Shown here: piece by piece, positions 22,450 through 31,285 of the stretch
How positions within the stretch are numbered: position 1 is the stretch's first letter
Layout of the letters: each line of letters begins with the position of its first letter
Assembly: GCA_021234155.1 (NCBI GenBank)
Contig: JAJEKV010000014.1
Coordinates: 6,401,563-6,465,562 of the forward strand
Origin: Isoetes taiwanensis
Taxonomy: Eukaryota > Streptophyta > Lycopodiopsida > Isoetales > Isoetaceae
Direction of reading: 5' to 3'
Length of the DNA stretch: 64,000 nt
Made by a program: the position numbers and the translations under genes
Notes under the pieces: generated by a model
The model's database searches: none
What the model saw: only the letters and a program-made list of their open reading frames with translations
Told to the model about the DNA's origin: nothing

Positions 22450-22660
22450 AGACAATAGCAATGAATATAGAGTGTTGCATAATTTTATTTTACTTTAACT
22501 CCAATGATTAGAAGAACTTAACATGGAAAAGAACAATTGTATTCCTCGATACCATAATCACAGTCGATCAGAAAAAGTATATCATATTATAGAATGGCTA
22601 AAGAATTTGCCAAAACAAAATTTTACAATCATACAATACAAAAATGCGTAGTACAATTAT

Positions 22661-24037
22661 TTAAGAACTAGGTCCTCCCTCTTCATTTTTAGGCCTAGGA
22701 GGTGGTGGTGGCGGTCGGTGTCGCAGCAGAGTCACCCCGGGGTCTACTGTGGCAGCCGCAATAGATGCAACCTCTGGTGGATAAGCAACAGCCAATGGGG
22801 CTGCCGTAAGGAGCTTCATGCTCATCCAGGGTGCAATATCTTGGCCCAAAGCCGTCAGGGCGAGATCCCGTCGTACGAGTACATAAGTAAACGTACGATA
22901 GGGAAGTTTCTTATGCCCGGCCAATGTGGAGAGAGCACGGAGGGTCCACCATGAAGCTTCAGCCTCCGGCCCTAGATCTCGGGCTATAAAAAGAACTTGG
23001 CCCTGCCGAAAAGCTGATAAGAAGAAGCGGGTAATGTGGTTTCCCAATACCTTCCCTTGTGGGGTCTCCGACGTGGCCACTTTCTTATCCAAATCCATAG
23101 GGACTTCTTCTTCCTTGAGTTCCTGTTGCTCCTCCTTCACATGAGCAGGATTATGATATAAATCCTCTCCCTCGTCATCTGACCCAGAGGGAACCTCAAC
23201 CATATTGATATTTGGGACATGAGGTCCCATAGCCGTGAAGGCATCTGGTGAAGGCTGAGAGGCCGGCTCCTGCATCACCAAGTCCCGAAGCCGTAGCAAT
23301 GTCTCGGCGGGTTCTATAGTCTCCTGACGGAACTGGAGCAGCTGCTGCACCTCCGGAGGAAGCTCAATAGAAGTGAAGTCGATGAAATCGTCCATACAAT
23401 ACTCCGCAAGCTTGCGTCTAAATCCGGCCACCATGTGATAAGTCCAGATAATATCATCCAAGAGAAGGTATTCTTGCCCTTGGTGATAAATAACTGGAAG
23501 GGCATCCAGCCCTGACAAGCCTCCAGCTTGCTCCCGGCGCGGTGGCAGCTCTTCCGCCAGTTGCTTCCAACGGGCGAAGTCGCCCATGCCTATGTGTTCG
23601 TCTTCCCCCTCCTCGGAAGACGCAGGCAGTTTGCCTTTCTCTACAGGCAAGGTTTCATCCTCGACGTATTGGTCCATGAGGATGGCTAGGGCGAAGGCAA
23701 CCTCAAGATATTGCCGCCCCTGATGCTGCACAACGGGCAGGTGTTTGCCCCATCGGAGCTTTCCCTTCAGCACATCATATGCATGGGTGTCTCCCCCTAA
23801 CATCTCCCGGACTACCTCCTGCTCCAAATACAGTTGGGGAGGATCCCCAAGAGGGATACACAGAGGGAGCATCTCCTCCATGTAGAAGTCTAGAAATCCG
23901 GCATAATCCGAGTGCCGCTGCATGTTGGTAATGAGGTCTAGGCGTTGGCATAGTAAGGGCCGCAACAGGTCGAAAGGGACTTGCGGATCCCAATGTTCTC
24001 CGTCTTGATACCATGCGAGAAGGTCAGCGGCTGCCAT
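22661..24037 (-). CDS. Accessory ORF of unknown function, about 458 codons
   Basis: Chosen start is ATG 24,037 (MAAADLLAWYQDGEHWDP); the frame is open a further 39 codons upstream but without ATG. I do not recognise the family. Visible features: two diverged internal repeats, LPVVQHQGRQYLEV and LPVIYHQGQEYLLL, about 90 residues apart; an acidic region (SGSDDEGEDLYHN, EEQQELKEEEVPMDLD); a hydrophobic/aromatic segment (RFFLSAFRQGQVLFIARDLG); and a Pro-rich tail (PPPPPPRPKNEEGG). No signal peptide or membrane helix is evident. The long open frame free of stops suggests recent constraint or recent acquisition. It sits between the H3-like ORF and gag on the same strand, as if part of one transcription unit. 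Confidence 0.7.
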   Translation of the reverse strand: MAAADLLAWYQDGEHWDPQVPFDLLRPLLCQRLDLITNMQRHSDYAGFLDFYMEEMLPLCIPLGDPPQLYLEQEVVREMLGGDTHAYDVLKGKLRWGKHLPVVQHQGRQYLEVAFALAILMDQYVEDETLPVEKGKLPASSEEGEDEHIGMGDFARWKQLAEELPPRREQAGGLSGLDALPVIYHQGQEYLLLDDIIWTYHMVAGFRRKLAEYCMDDFIDFTSIELPPEVQQLLQFRQETIEPAETLLRLRDLVMQEPASQPSPDAFTAMGPHVPNINMVEVPSGSDDEGEDLYHNPAHVKEEQQELKEEEVPMDLDKKVATSETPQGKVLGNHITRFFLSAFRQGQVLFIARDLGPEAEASWWTLRALSTLAGHKKLPYRTFTYVLVRRDLALTALGQDIAPWMSMKLLTAAPLAVAYPPEVASIAAATVDPGVTLLRHRPPPPPPRPKNEEGGPSS

Positions 24038-24260
24038 GGCGCTAGGAGGGAGGAGGAAGCAAGAAAACAGAGAGAGCAATTGATATGAACCTTGAAATTC
24101 CTTTTGAACTCTTTTTATTATTATGCTGACGTCAGCAAATTTCGTATTTAACACTAAGTAAAATAAAAATAAAAAAATAAAAAAAATATCCTTAATACAA
24201 ACAAAAGTTTTTTATTAATTCTCAAAAATATTTACAATGTGGAGAACCCAGCAAAATATG

Positions 24261-24980
24261 CTAAGGATGCTCCCCCCGAATCCTACGGGCAAGGGCTAAA
24301 TCCTTAGGCATAATGGTAACCCTCTTTGCGTGGATCGCGCAAAGGTTGGCGTCACCGAAAAGCGCCACTAAATAGGCCTCCGCAGCCTCTTGGAGTGCCA
24401 AAATTGCAAATGTCTGGAAGCGGAGGTCGGTTTTGAACTCCTGGGCAATCTCACGTACCAACCGCTGGAAGGGAAGCTTCCGTATCAGAAGTTGTGTCGA
24501 CTTCTGAAACTTACGGATTTCCCGTAAGGCGACAGTGCCGGGTCGGTACCGATGAGGCTTCCTCTGCGGAGCAGGGTTTGGAGGCGGCCCCCTTGAGGCC
24601 GGCACGGTCTTGGCCCCAACAGCGGGTCGGGACGCATCCACCCGCTGCTGCCTCCGGCTGGAGCTCGCGTTCTTCCCAAAAGCCCCGACAGTCTTTAGCT
24701 TTTCCTTGTATTGACTGCCGGACTTCCGGGCCACGGACTTCCTCCGGTGCTTCACGGTCATGTGCTCCGTTGGGATTGGGCCCTTCCCACTCCCGGATGC
24801 TCCTGCACCCTGTTGGTCCGGCTGTTCCTGTCGGGCCTTCTCCGCTTTCTCCCGTTCTATCCTATCCTGCTCTTCCCGGAATTCCCGGGCTCTCCTAAGA
24901 TCTTCTTCAACCTGAGCAAAATGTTGTGCGGCGCTACGGCGGAGAAGTTCAGCATGGTACCGGTCGGGTCTCTGGGCCAT
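24261..24980 (-). CDS. Histone H3-like protein with long novel N-terminal tail, encoded inside the chromovirus
   Basis: An intact ORF of 239 codons from ATG 24,980 to TAG 24,261. Residues about 142-239 (nt 24,557-24,264) are a complete histone H3 fold: [15 protein letters not shown], then [40 protein letters not shown], and [16 protein letters not shown] ending ARRIRGEHP. From the Pro of KPHRYRPG on I count about 15 differences from ordinary plant H3, so identity is near 85%. Residues at the H3-H3' tetramer interface (Cys-Ala-Ile-His, Arg, Asp) and the K56, K79, K115 and K122 equivalents are kept. Loop 1 lacks the insertion typical of plant CENH3. Residues 1-73 are charged and probably coiled ([20 protein letters not shown]). 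Residues 74-141 are basic and include ARKS (84-87), like H3 K9/K27 context. The frame is also open upstream of the ATG to about 25,250. Function is unknown. Confidence 0.9.
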   Translation of the reverse strand: MAQRPDRYHAELLRRSAAQHFAQVEEDLRRAREFREEQDRIEREKAEKARQEQPDQQGAGASGSGKGPIPTEHMTVKHRRKSVARKSGSQYKEKLKTVGAFGKNASSSRRQQRVDASRPAVGAKTVPASRGPPPNPAPQRKPHRYRPGTVALREIRKFQKSTQLLIRKLPFQRLVREIAQEFKTDLRFQTFAILALQEAAEAYLVALFGDANLCAIHAKRVTIMPKDLALARRIRGEHP

Positions 24981-25509
24981 GTCAATCTGGATTGTTATTA
25001 AATAATCTATACTAATATCTGGGATTTCCCCCCATATGAAGCTGCGGGAATCCTCATCCCATCGGTATGGGGGAATCGCGATGGCCCTGCCATCTATGAC
25101 GGCGACCCCATCCCCGAGGTACCTGTACTCCCTGCCCCGAGCCGCCGTATCAGCTCGCTCTATCTCCCGGCGGTCATCCTCCCTCGCCAGGTTTCTGATG
25201 CGGTCGGCCTCATCCCTGATGTCCCCCTCCTCGGTATTCGGGAGGGTAGAACTTGATCAGCATCATGACCAAGTCAGGCTGCTCGGCCATGGTGTAAGGG
25301 AGCTGGCGAAGGTTCAGTCGGATCAAGAATGGTTCCGAGAAGTGGTAAATGGGATAGGGAATCCTTTCATTGTTCTCAAACCTGTTAACTAGCTCGTCTA
25401 GAAGTATGTCGATCAAAGCAGGGTCGGTAGCCATATTCCGAGCAATCAAGGCATAAATCTGGCCGATAGTAAGGTTGGTAGGATCCGGAGCACTCTTGGT
25501 ATTGGCCAT
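24981..25509 (-). CDS. First accessory ORF of the chromovirus, frameshifted
   Basis: From ATG 25,509 a 99-codon frame ([20 protein letters not shown], then [16 protein letters not shown] and [18 protein letters not shown]) ends at a stop at 25,210, just after a G-run near 25,230. In the next frame over, coding-like sequence starts about there ([48 protein letters not shown]). It runs without a stop straight into the ATG of the H3-like ORF. One base too many in the G-run, or a frameshift during translation, would explain this. Family not recognised; it may be the N-terminal part of one large H3-containing protein. Confidence 0.5.
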
Positions 25510-25805
25510 AGCTGTGGCGCGAAGGTATAAGACGGCAGGCGGTGAGGCGCGGCCGGCAAGGGAGACGGCAATGGGGCCGCTAGGGTTAGCGGAGCACTAA
25601 GGCGGAAAAAGCAAGGTCAGATCGGGCGGCGATGGCAGGCGTCGGTTCCGGCGGTCGAAGGCGCTGAAGGCAAGGCGAGAACAAAACAACAAAAAAGAAC
25701 TCTTAATGGGCCAGTTAACTTTTGAAATTTTAAAATTTTTCTTATTAACTTTTTTTTTTAATTTTGTTATTATAAAATAATTATACGGCAGAAATACGCG
25801 ACACC

Positions 25806-25993
25806 TACGGTCGGGCGCCGGCTGCATTATACGTGCTCCCGCCTCGACTGGGGGTCGTCGAAAAGCAAGCGGCGCCCGAGTTGACCTTGCGGGGCCGCGT
25901 TGACTCCCATCTGTACGATCGGGCGCCGACTGCATTTTCGGCTCTTCCACCGTGACTACAAGGCGATAAAAAGCAAGCGGCGCCCGAATTGGT
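25806..25993 (-). repeat. Duplicated GC-rich stem-loop in the chromovirus leader
   Basis: Two copies of about 80 bp with a period of 108 bp (from 25,806 and 25,914). Each begins with TCGGGCGCCG and ends with its exact reverse complement CGGCGCCCGA, so each can fold as a 10-bp-stem hairpin. They lie in the 5' untranslated leader between PBS and first ORF, where packaging or dimerisation signals of retroelements reside; that role is inferred. The rest of 25,510-26,284 has no gene I recognise. Confidence 0.65.
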
Positions 25994-26284
25994 TTTCGAG
26001 CCTGCCCTTGATCATTTTTCGCCGGGAGACGACTGTTCTAGGGTAATTTGAGTACGCCCGATCCAATGGAACCACCTTCTCCGTCTTTTGAGCTACCCAC
26101 TGATATTTACTTCTCTTCCAATCTTGGGCCCTCCAGTCGCCCTATCTTCTTTAAAGCTACAATTTCATAATTTAACCTAACACCGACCCAAACATCAAAG
26201 AGGACTAACAACACATTAACTTAGCCTCCTCCTAACTACCGTACTACGAGTTAGTGTTTGGCCAGTGCTATGATTTCGAGCAAC

Positions 26285-26307
26285 CGAAATCACGGCTCTG
26301 ATACGAC
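26285..26307 (-). other. Primer binding site of the chromovirus (initiator tRNA-Met type)
   Basis: The minus strand reads TCGTATCAGAGCC right after the 5' LTR. Plant initiator-tRNA-Met PBS begins TGGTATCAGAGC, so it matches with one substitution in the first 12 bases. Confidence 0.75.
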
Positions 26308-28144
26308 TGTGACGCTCCCTGAATATATACGACCCCCGGTCGTATACATACGGGGACTTTCCCCTCCCATGGCGACCATCTCGCCACGAGCAGGGCCCTC
26401 CATCTAACCCGGGCCGTCTACATAGAGACGCTCAGGTGAAGGACACGGAGGGGTCATTCGGCCCACGCCTTCGATGGGCGCCTACGTCGCGGAAGCATGA
26501 ATACAAGGGTTAGCACACAACATAAATCATATACAATTAGCCACCACGAAGGGTGGCGCATCCATCCAAATACTAACAACAAGGAATATGCATCTAAACT
26601 AAGAAAACACCCAAAACCCAGGTTCTACCCCGGCTCAGACTCTAGTGGGGAGCGACTGACGGCTGGGTCTCAGGAGATCAGCAGACCGAATCTTGGCATG
26701 GCGTTGGCTGGCATAGAACATCGGCTAGGGTTGTCCACTCCATCCGCCCCTCCTGTACACACTTTGCAGATGGGTCGATTCACGCTATGGGCAAAAGTAT
26801 GCTGGTGGGTATCAAAAGCAGGCGTCTGGACACATGCTGACAGCACTCATATAGCACCCCATATGGCAGCTTGTTTAAGGTGTTACTGGTACTAGCACAT
26901 GGTAATTAGGTAATCAATAGAAATATGTAACAACTCCAACTAATAACAAGTGGAATACTATGATAGAATAGTACATCCAGGGTGCTGATCTAAGTGCTGG
27001 GGCCGCGTTTTTTTGATACCCACTAGCATACTTTTGCCCCTATGGCTTCGCTATAGCCTTCCGGAGACGCAGACTCAAGGTATCACCCTTTGAGCCTACT
27101 CCAGGTTCATGACACCTGGTCCGATGAGGCAGGTCAGGGAAGCGTCCCCTTCCAGGATCACAGTGGTTCCATGGGTGAGCTAGAGGATACGTGCCGCATC
27201 AGCGACCCCCGCATCCGTACCCAACTTACTCACCCTAATTCTACTCAAAGTGCATGGTGCCCCATACGGGTCACACCACTACACCCAGGGAGTGTCAGAC
27301 CCATACCCGGCCCTCTACGTGACCGGCTATCAGGCCTAGCCCACTGTAGGAGTCTCAGGAGCCTTTTATGCTCGTGCAAGACCCCACCCCCACTTCGCCA
27401 CTGTGTCCTTTGTCTGGTGCTAAGCCAGACCATAGCGTCTATGACCCGGTGGGCTCTTGTGCACAGGCCGAACTAGTAGGGTGTTAAAGGAGTACTAGGA
27501 GCATTCTATACTCAAGCTCAGAGGCCTCTACCCCCCCTTTTAATCCCTGTTTACTGGAGCTACTAAACTGACTCATAGAGACATCGACCATCCCATAACA
27601 GAGTATCATTCATAATTAAAAAGTATTCCTAATTACCAAAGAAGGGTTAATCTCAACCAAAACTAGCAAAACAAGAATACTAGAGTATTATTCTACAATT
27701 TGCAAGTTAAACTACCACTAACCAGAGTTTCGGCTGGACCCGTTGTCAAGAGGTGCTTCCATAGTGCTGTACTGGGGTAGCAGCGACAGGTAGAGGGTGT
27801 CTTGGCGATTGGGGGATGTTCAGCAACTGTGCTTTGAGCGCTTAGCTGCTCCTTGGTGCTGGCTGGGTCGAAATTGGGGGCAGGATGGGGGTGGCGCTGC
27901 CTTTGGTGGCTCAGTTTAGAAACCCCCATGCTGGCCACTCAGGTTATGCCAATTGGCGCCTTTCCACCATTAGGTGTCTTAATAGCAAGTATTTAGATAA
28001 TTATCCTTTATAATTAATTTAACATAGCTAATCAAATCCCTTGTGGCCAACCCCCTAGGTTATCATATCCCAGGTGGCGTATCTATACCGAGTGACGTGT
28101 CAATATATTTATAGGGACTCCGTATAAATACTTGGAACGTCACA
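26308..28144 (-). repeat. Chromovirus 5' LTR (1,837 bp, with nested MITE)
   Basis: Co-linear with the LTR at 14,809-16,372, with the same TG...CA ends. It is longer because of a 251-bp MITE (26,789-27,039) and an 18-bp insertion near 27,481. Confidence 0.95.
26789..27039. mobile_element. MITE of 251 bp inside the chromovirus 5' LTR
   Basis: Terminal inverted repeats of about 29 bp with one mismatch begin GGGCAAAAGTATGCT at both ends. A 4-bp target duplication CTAT flanks it (26,785-26,788 and 27,040-27,043). The empty site is in the partner LTR at about 15,289. No coding capacity. The same MITE sits at the same LTR position near 63,790. Superfamily is not certain from the ends. Confidence 0.88.
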
Positions 28145-29390
28145 GACAACCACCTCGATCAGATCTCAAGCATTTTATTTTTCTTCCTGTTTCAAGTTGG
28201 ACTTCAGCAATGAATAATTTAAAGGCATCAAAAGCTTGATCCTTAGTTTTCAGACAATAACATCTTGTTTTTCTGCTGAAATCGTCTATAAATGTCATGA
28301 AATACCTATGTCCTGTCATGCTTGTCACATTTATAGGACCACATAGGTCAGTATGCACAAGATCTAATATTCCTTTTGCCCTTTTTGTTGATCTTTTAAA
28401 TGGCGGCCTAGTTTGCTTCCCTAGAACACATCCTGCACATAATTTGTTGTCAAGAATCTCATCCTTTGCTCTGATCCATTTCTTTTTTGCTAACATCTCT
28501 ACATTTGTCATATTTGTATGACACATTCTATTATGCCAAGTTTTTAAAGAAGCATACTCCACAATATTCATACTAGGCATTTGTTCAAGATCAAAACCAA
28601 AAAGATTCCCAACTCTTTTACCAATAAACTTAACTTCATTTCCAAAGAGAATTTTACATTCAAGTTTCTCAAAAGTGACCTTATAATCAAGGTCAACCAA
28701 CTGGCAAACAGAAATCAAATTTCTGACTAATCCAGGCACACACAAAACTTTTTTGAGTTTTACAGGTTTTCCTTCTAAATCAAATATTTCCAATACACCA
28801 ATGTCTTCTATTCTTTGCAAGGTTCCATCTCCCAACTGCACATGTCCAGCTTCTTCTTTTTTGCACTCCTTAAGCATTTTTGAATCACAATTCACGGTTT
28901 TCTCAACTCCTGAATCTATTATCAAGAATTTGTTACCCTTTTTGTTCAAATCATTTGAAATAGACAAAATATGATTGTCCTTTACCTCTGTTGTTTCATC
29001 AATCTCCTCCTCTTGGACTGACTTTGATTCTTGTACAATGTTCATGGTTGGAATTCCTCTTTGGTTTGATCTTCCTCTTCCAAATCCTCCCCTTGTATTT
29101 TGTCATCTTCCCCTTCCTCTGCCTTTTCCAAAATTCCCTTTTGGACTCGGGCAGTTTACTGCTACATGACCTTTCCCATCACAATTATAACATCTAATAA
29201 TTCTGCCCTCATTTGGACACTCAGCCTTAAGATGCCCATATTGGTTACAATTGTAACATGGCCCTAATTTTTCTTTATTGATATTCACTCCTCTTTTCAT
29301 TTTTCCAGCAAATAGGACCTCAGCAGAATTTTCTTCATCATCTAACTCAACTCCCTTTTGCGCAAATTATGTTCTAATCATTTGAACAGC
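28145..29390 (-). pseudogene. Copia gag end, protease and integrase start, unit 1
   Basis: Zinc knuckles (29,103-29,300), protease IIDSGVEKTVNCDS, the integrase HHCC region (WHNRMCHTNMTNVEM, CAGCVLGKQTRPPFK) and the first catalytic Asp in LVHTDLCGP are on the minus strand. A small frame break near 29,104 (C to A and stop) separates gag. The protease has Val after DSG, as in unit 0, whereas unit 2 has Ala. At 29,390 gag is fused to flank sequence. At 28,149 about seven bases (ATATTCA in unit 2) are missing next to the gypsy target duplication. Confidence 0.85.
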
Positions 29391-29645
29391 ATGTTCTAAT
29401 GCGAAATGTTCATGAGCAGATTTAAAGAGGGATTCTTGTGGCATGTTATTTTTCATGTCAAGCTGCATTCTGGTGAACAATCAATTGTTTTCACATACAG
29501 GTATTTTTTTGTACGTAATGCAAATTGTCCATGAGCAGATTTAAAGAGAGCTTCTTGTGGCATGTTGTTTTTCATGTCAAGCTGCATTCTGATGTGAATT
29601 ACATGCTGCACTGCCTGCTAAGTTTTGGGGTGGGGGGGTGCTAGA

Positions 29646-31285
29646 TGTGACGTTCCAGGGGAATATACGCTATAAATACGTATATTCCTGGACCCGTCAC
29701 CATACAAGTCTACCTATGTAGCCTTGTATGCCTTAGAAAGTGGCAAGGGGTGCACATCTAAGTTAATTGTGTAACTTAGATAACCTTAGGATAAGGCCCA
29801 TTTCCACATGGCCTTATCCTATTGAGCAACCGCCACACGGCCTCACCCTAGTGGTGCCACGTGGCATCCCATGTGGACCCACACCTATATTGGCTCTAAC
29901 CCTAACCCTAGACCCTTTTCCCTGACCTAGCACCTGAACTCTCATCTACATGCCCGAAACCCCGTTTCGAGCATCGTTCGTCATAGTCTAGCCTGGAGCA
30001 GCAGCCCCTGGAAGGTGTGCATGATCGTAGAGGGAGCAGGCCTTCGACCCACGTCAAGGAGCATGGAGACGCCAGGGATGGGAGGAAGCGCTTCTGGAGG
30101 AGGTAGGTTGAGTAGGGTTCATGTAGTTCATCTGGAGGTTAGCACTCCAGATGGGTTAGTATTTCGTGTCTAGAGTAGAGCCACCCTAGAACCTTTGTTG
30201 AACATCTTGAACCCTAATCAAGGAACCCTAACTGTTAGTTAGATATGTATGATTAGGCTAAGATGTTCATATGATATTGATCATGATGTGATGTATGTGA
30301 TGTTGGTTGATCATGTTGCTTCTCTTGTACTGGGAAGGGGGTTAGAGACCTAGGGCCATATGTAGCATGCTCCTAGTATAGAGCCCTTAGTTCCTATTAG
30401 TTGCGGCCTGTGCATAGGAACCCACCGGGCTATGGAAGCTATGATATGACTCAGCACTACACAACGGGGCTAGAGGCAAGATGGAGGGAGGATCCCCGCC
30501 GAGTGGGGGCTTCGGGGGATCCCATAGTGGGCTAGGCTTATGGTCGGTCACTTCGTGTGGGCCGAGCATGGGTCCGACACCTCCTGGGGCAATGGTGTCG
30601 CCCTGCCTCTCAAGAGTTGCAAGTGTCAGCTTGGCTCTTGTTTTGGGGGGTTCAGTCGGGTACGAATCGTGTGTCGTCACGATTCTCTAGCCGCCCGTGG
30701 AGCCTCTAGACCCCGGGAAGGGGAGATGCAACCCTTCCTACCTCGTCGGACCAGGGAGATGCAACCTGGAGTAGTCCCGATGGGTGATGCCATGGGATTG
30801 CGTATCTGGAAGGTTAGAGTCATGCCACAGCTTGATCTAGCCCATCTGCAAAGTATGCACAGGAGGGGCGGATGGAGTGGTCAACCCTAGCCATTGTCTT
30901 ATGCCAGCCCCGCCATTGTTATGACTCGGTCTGCTCTATCTTGAGGCCTATCCAGTCAGTCGACTACCTTATGTGTCGGAGCCACGGGTAGGAGCTCTCA
31001 TGTTTTATGGCATATGATTATGTTCGTTGCATCTATAGATATGTGGTTGAGCTACCCTTCGAGGTAGTATGTTGTATTGTATTGCTCGTTCTGATGTGTT
31101 TATCGCTTCCGCTGTTATAGGAGCCCATAGGGGAAGGGCGCGCAAGACACCTTCGTGTCCCCTCCCCGCATTAGGGTCACCTCAGAGTGCGGGGTAGACG
31201 AAGGGCCTGTGCGGTCGTTGAGCCGGACGGGGGATTTCCTGTCGAGTGTACGGCCGGTGCCGTATATTTAGCAGGGAGCGTCACA
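29646..31285 (+). mobile_element. Solo LTR related to the chromovirus LTR
   Basis: 1,640 bp starting TGTGACGTTCC and ending GGGAGCGTCACA, flanked by the 5-bp duplication CTAGA (29,641-29,645 and 31,286-31,290). Unit 1 at about 1,108 is the empty site. Its reverse complement shares blocks with 14,809-16,372, such as CACTCCATCCGCCCCTCCTG, so it belongs to the same or a sister family in the opposite orientation. The internal region is absent, so it arose by LTR-LTR recombination. ORFs in it (for example 30,387-30,680, minus) look incidental. Confidence 0.9.

Larger units (their letters stand above)
14809..28144 (-). mobile_element. 13.3-kb Ty3/gypsy chromovirus carrying a histone H3-like gene
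   Basis: Termini are TGTGACG...CGTCACA, flanked by a 5-bp target duplication GACAA (14,804-14,808 and 28,145-28,149) inside the unit-1 copia integrase. All coding is on the minus strand: 5' LTR 26,308-28,144, PBS, leader, three or four extra ORFs (25,509-22,004), gag, CCHC/protease, RT-RNase H, integrase plus chromodomain, PPT and 3' LTR 14,809-16,372. RT before integrase defines Ty3/gypsy; the chromodomain defines a chromovirus. Chromoviruses are usually about half this size; the excess is nearly all upstream of gag. By eye the LTRs differ by roughly fifteen substitutions over 1.56 kb plus two insertions, so the insertion is fairly recent. Gag-pol carries three in-frame stops, so this copy is probably not autonomous. 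Confidence 0.95.
10416..29390 (-). mobile_element. Copia element of unit 1, interrupted and 5'-truncated
   Basis: The same family as 40,754-46,720, split into four parts: LTR plus RT/RNase H end (10,416-12,098), RT start and integrase end (13,454-14,808), protease and integrase start (28,145-29,390), and two inserts in between (composite repeat and gypsy chromovirus). At the right end gag stops just beyond the MIRTEF region and is fused to unit-2 flank sequence. This is the array junction, and the 5' LTR and primer site are missing. Confidence 0.88.

Noticed and set aside
24261-24980. H3-like ORF as the centromeric variant CENH3
   Set aside because: Loop 1 has ordinary H3 length and sequence (FKTDLRF) and the fold is close to canonical H3; plant CENH3 has a longer loop 1 and a much more diverged helix 1 region.
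14809-28144. Endogenous retrovirus or pararetrovirus with an envelope-like gene
   Set aside because: The extra ORFs precede gag, not follow integrase, and the 458-codon product lacks a signal peptide or membrane anchor; integrase and chromodomain place it in the chromoviruses.
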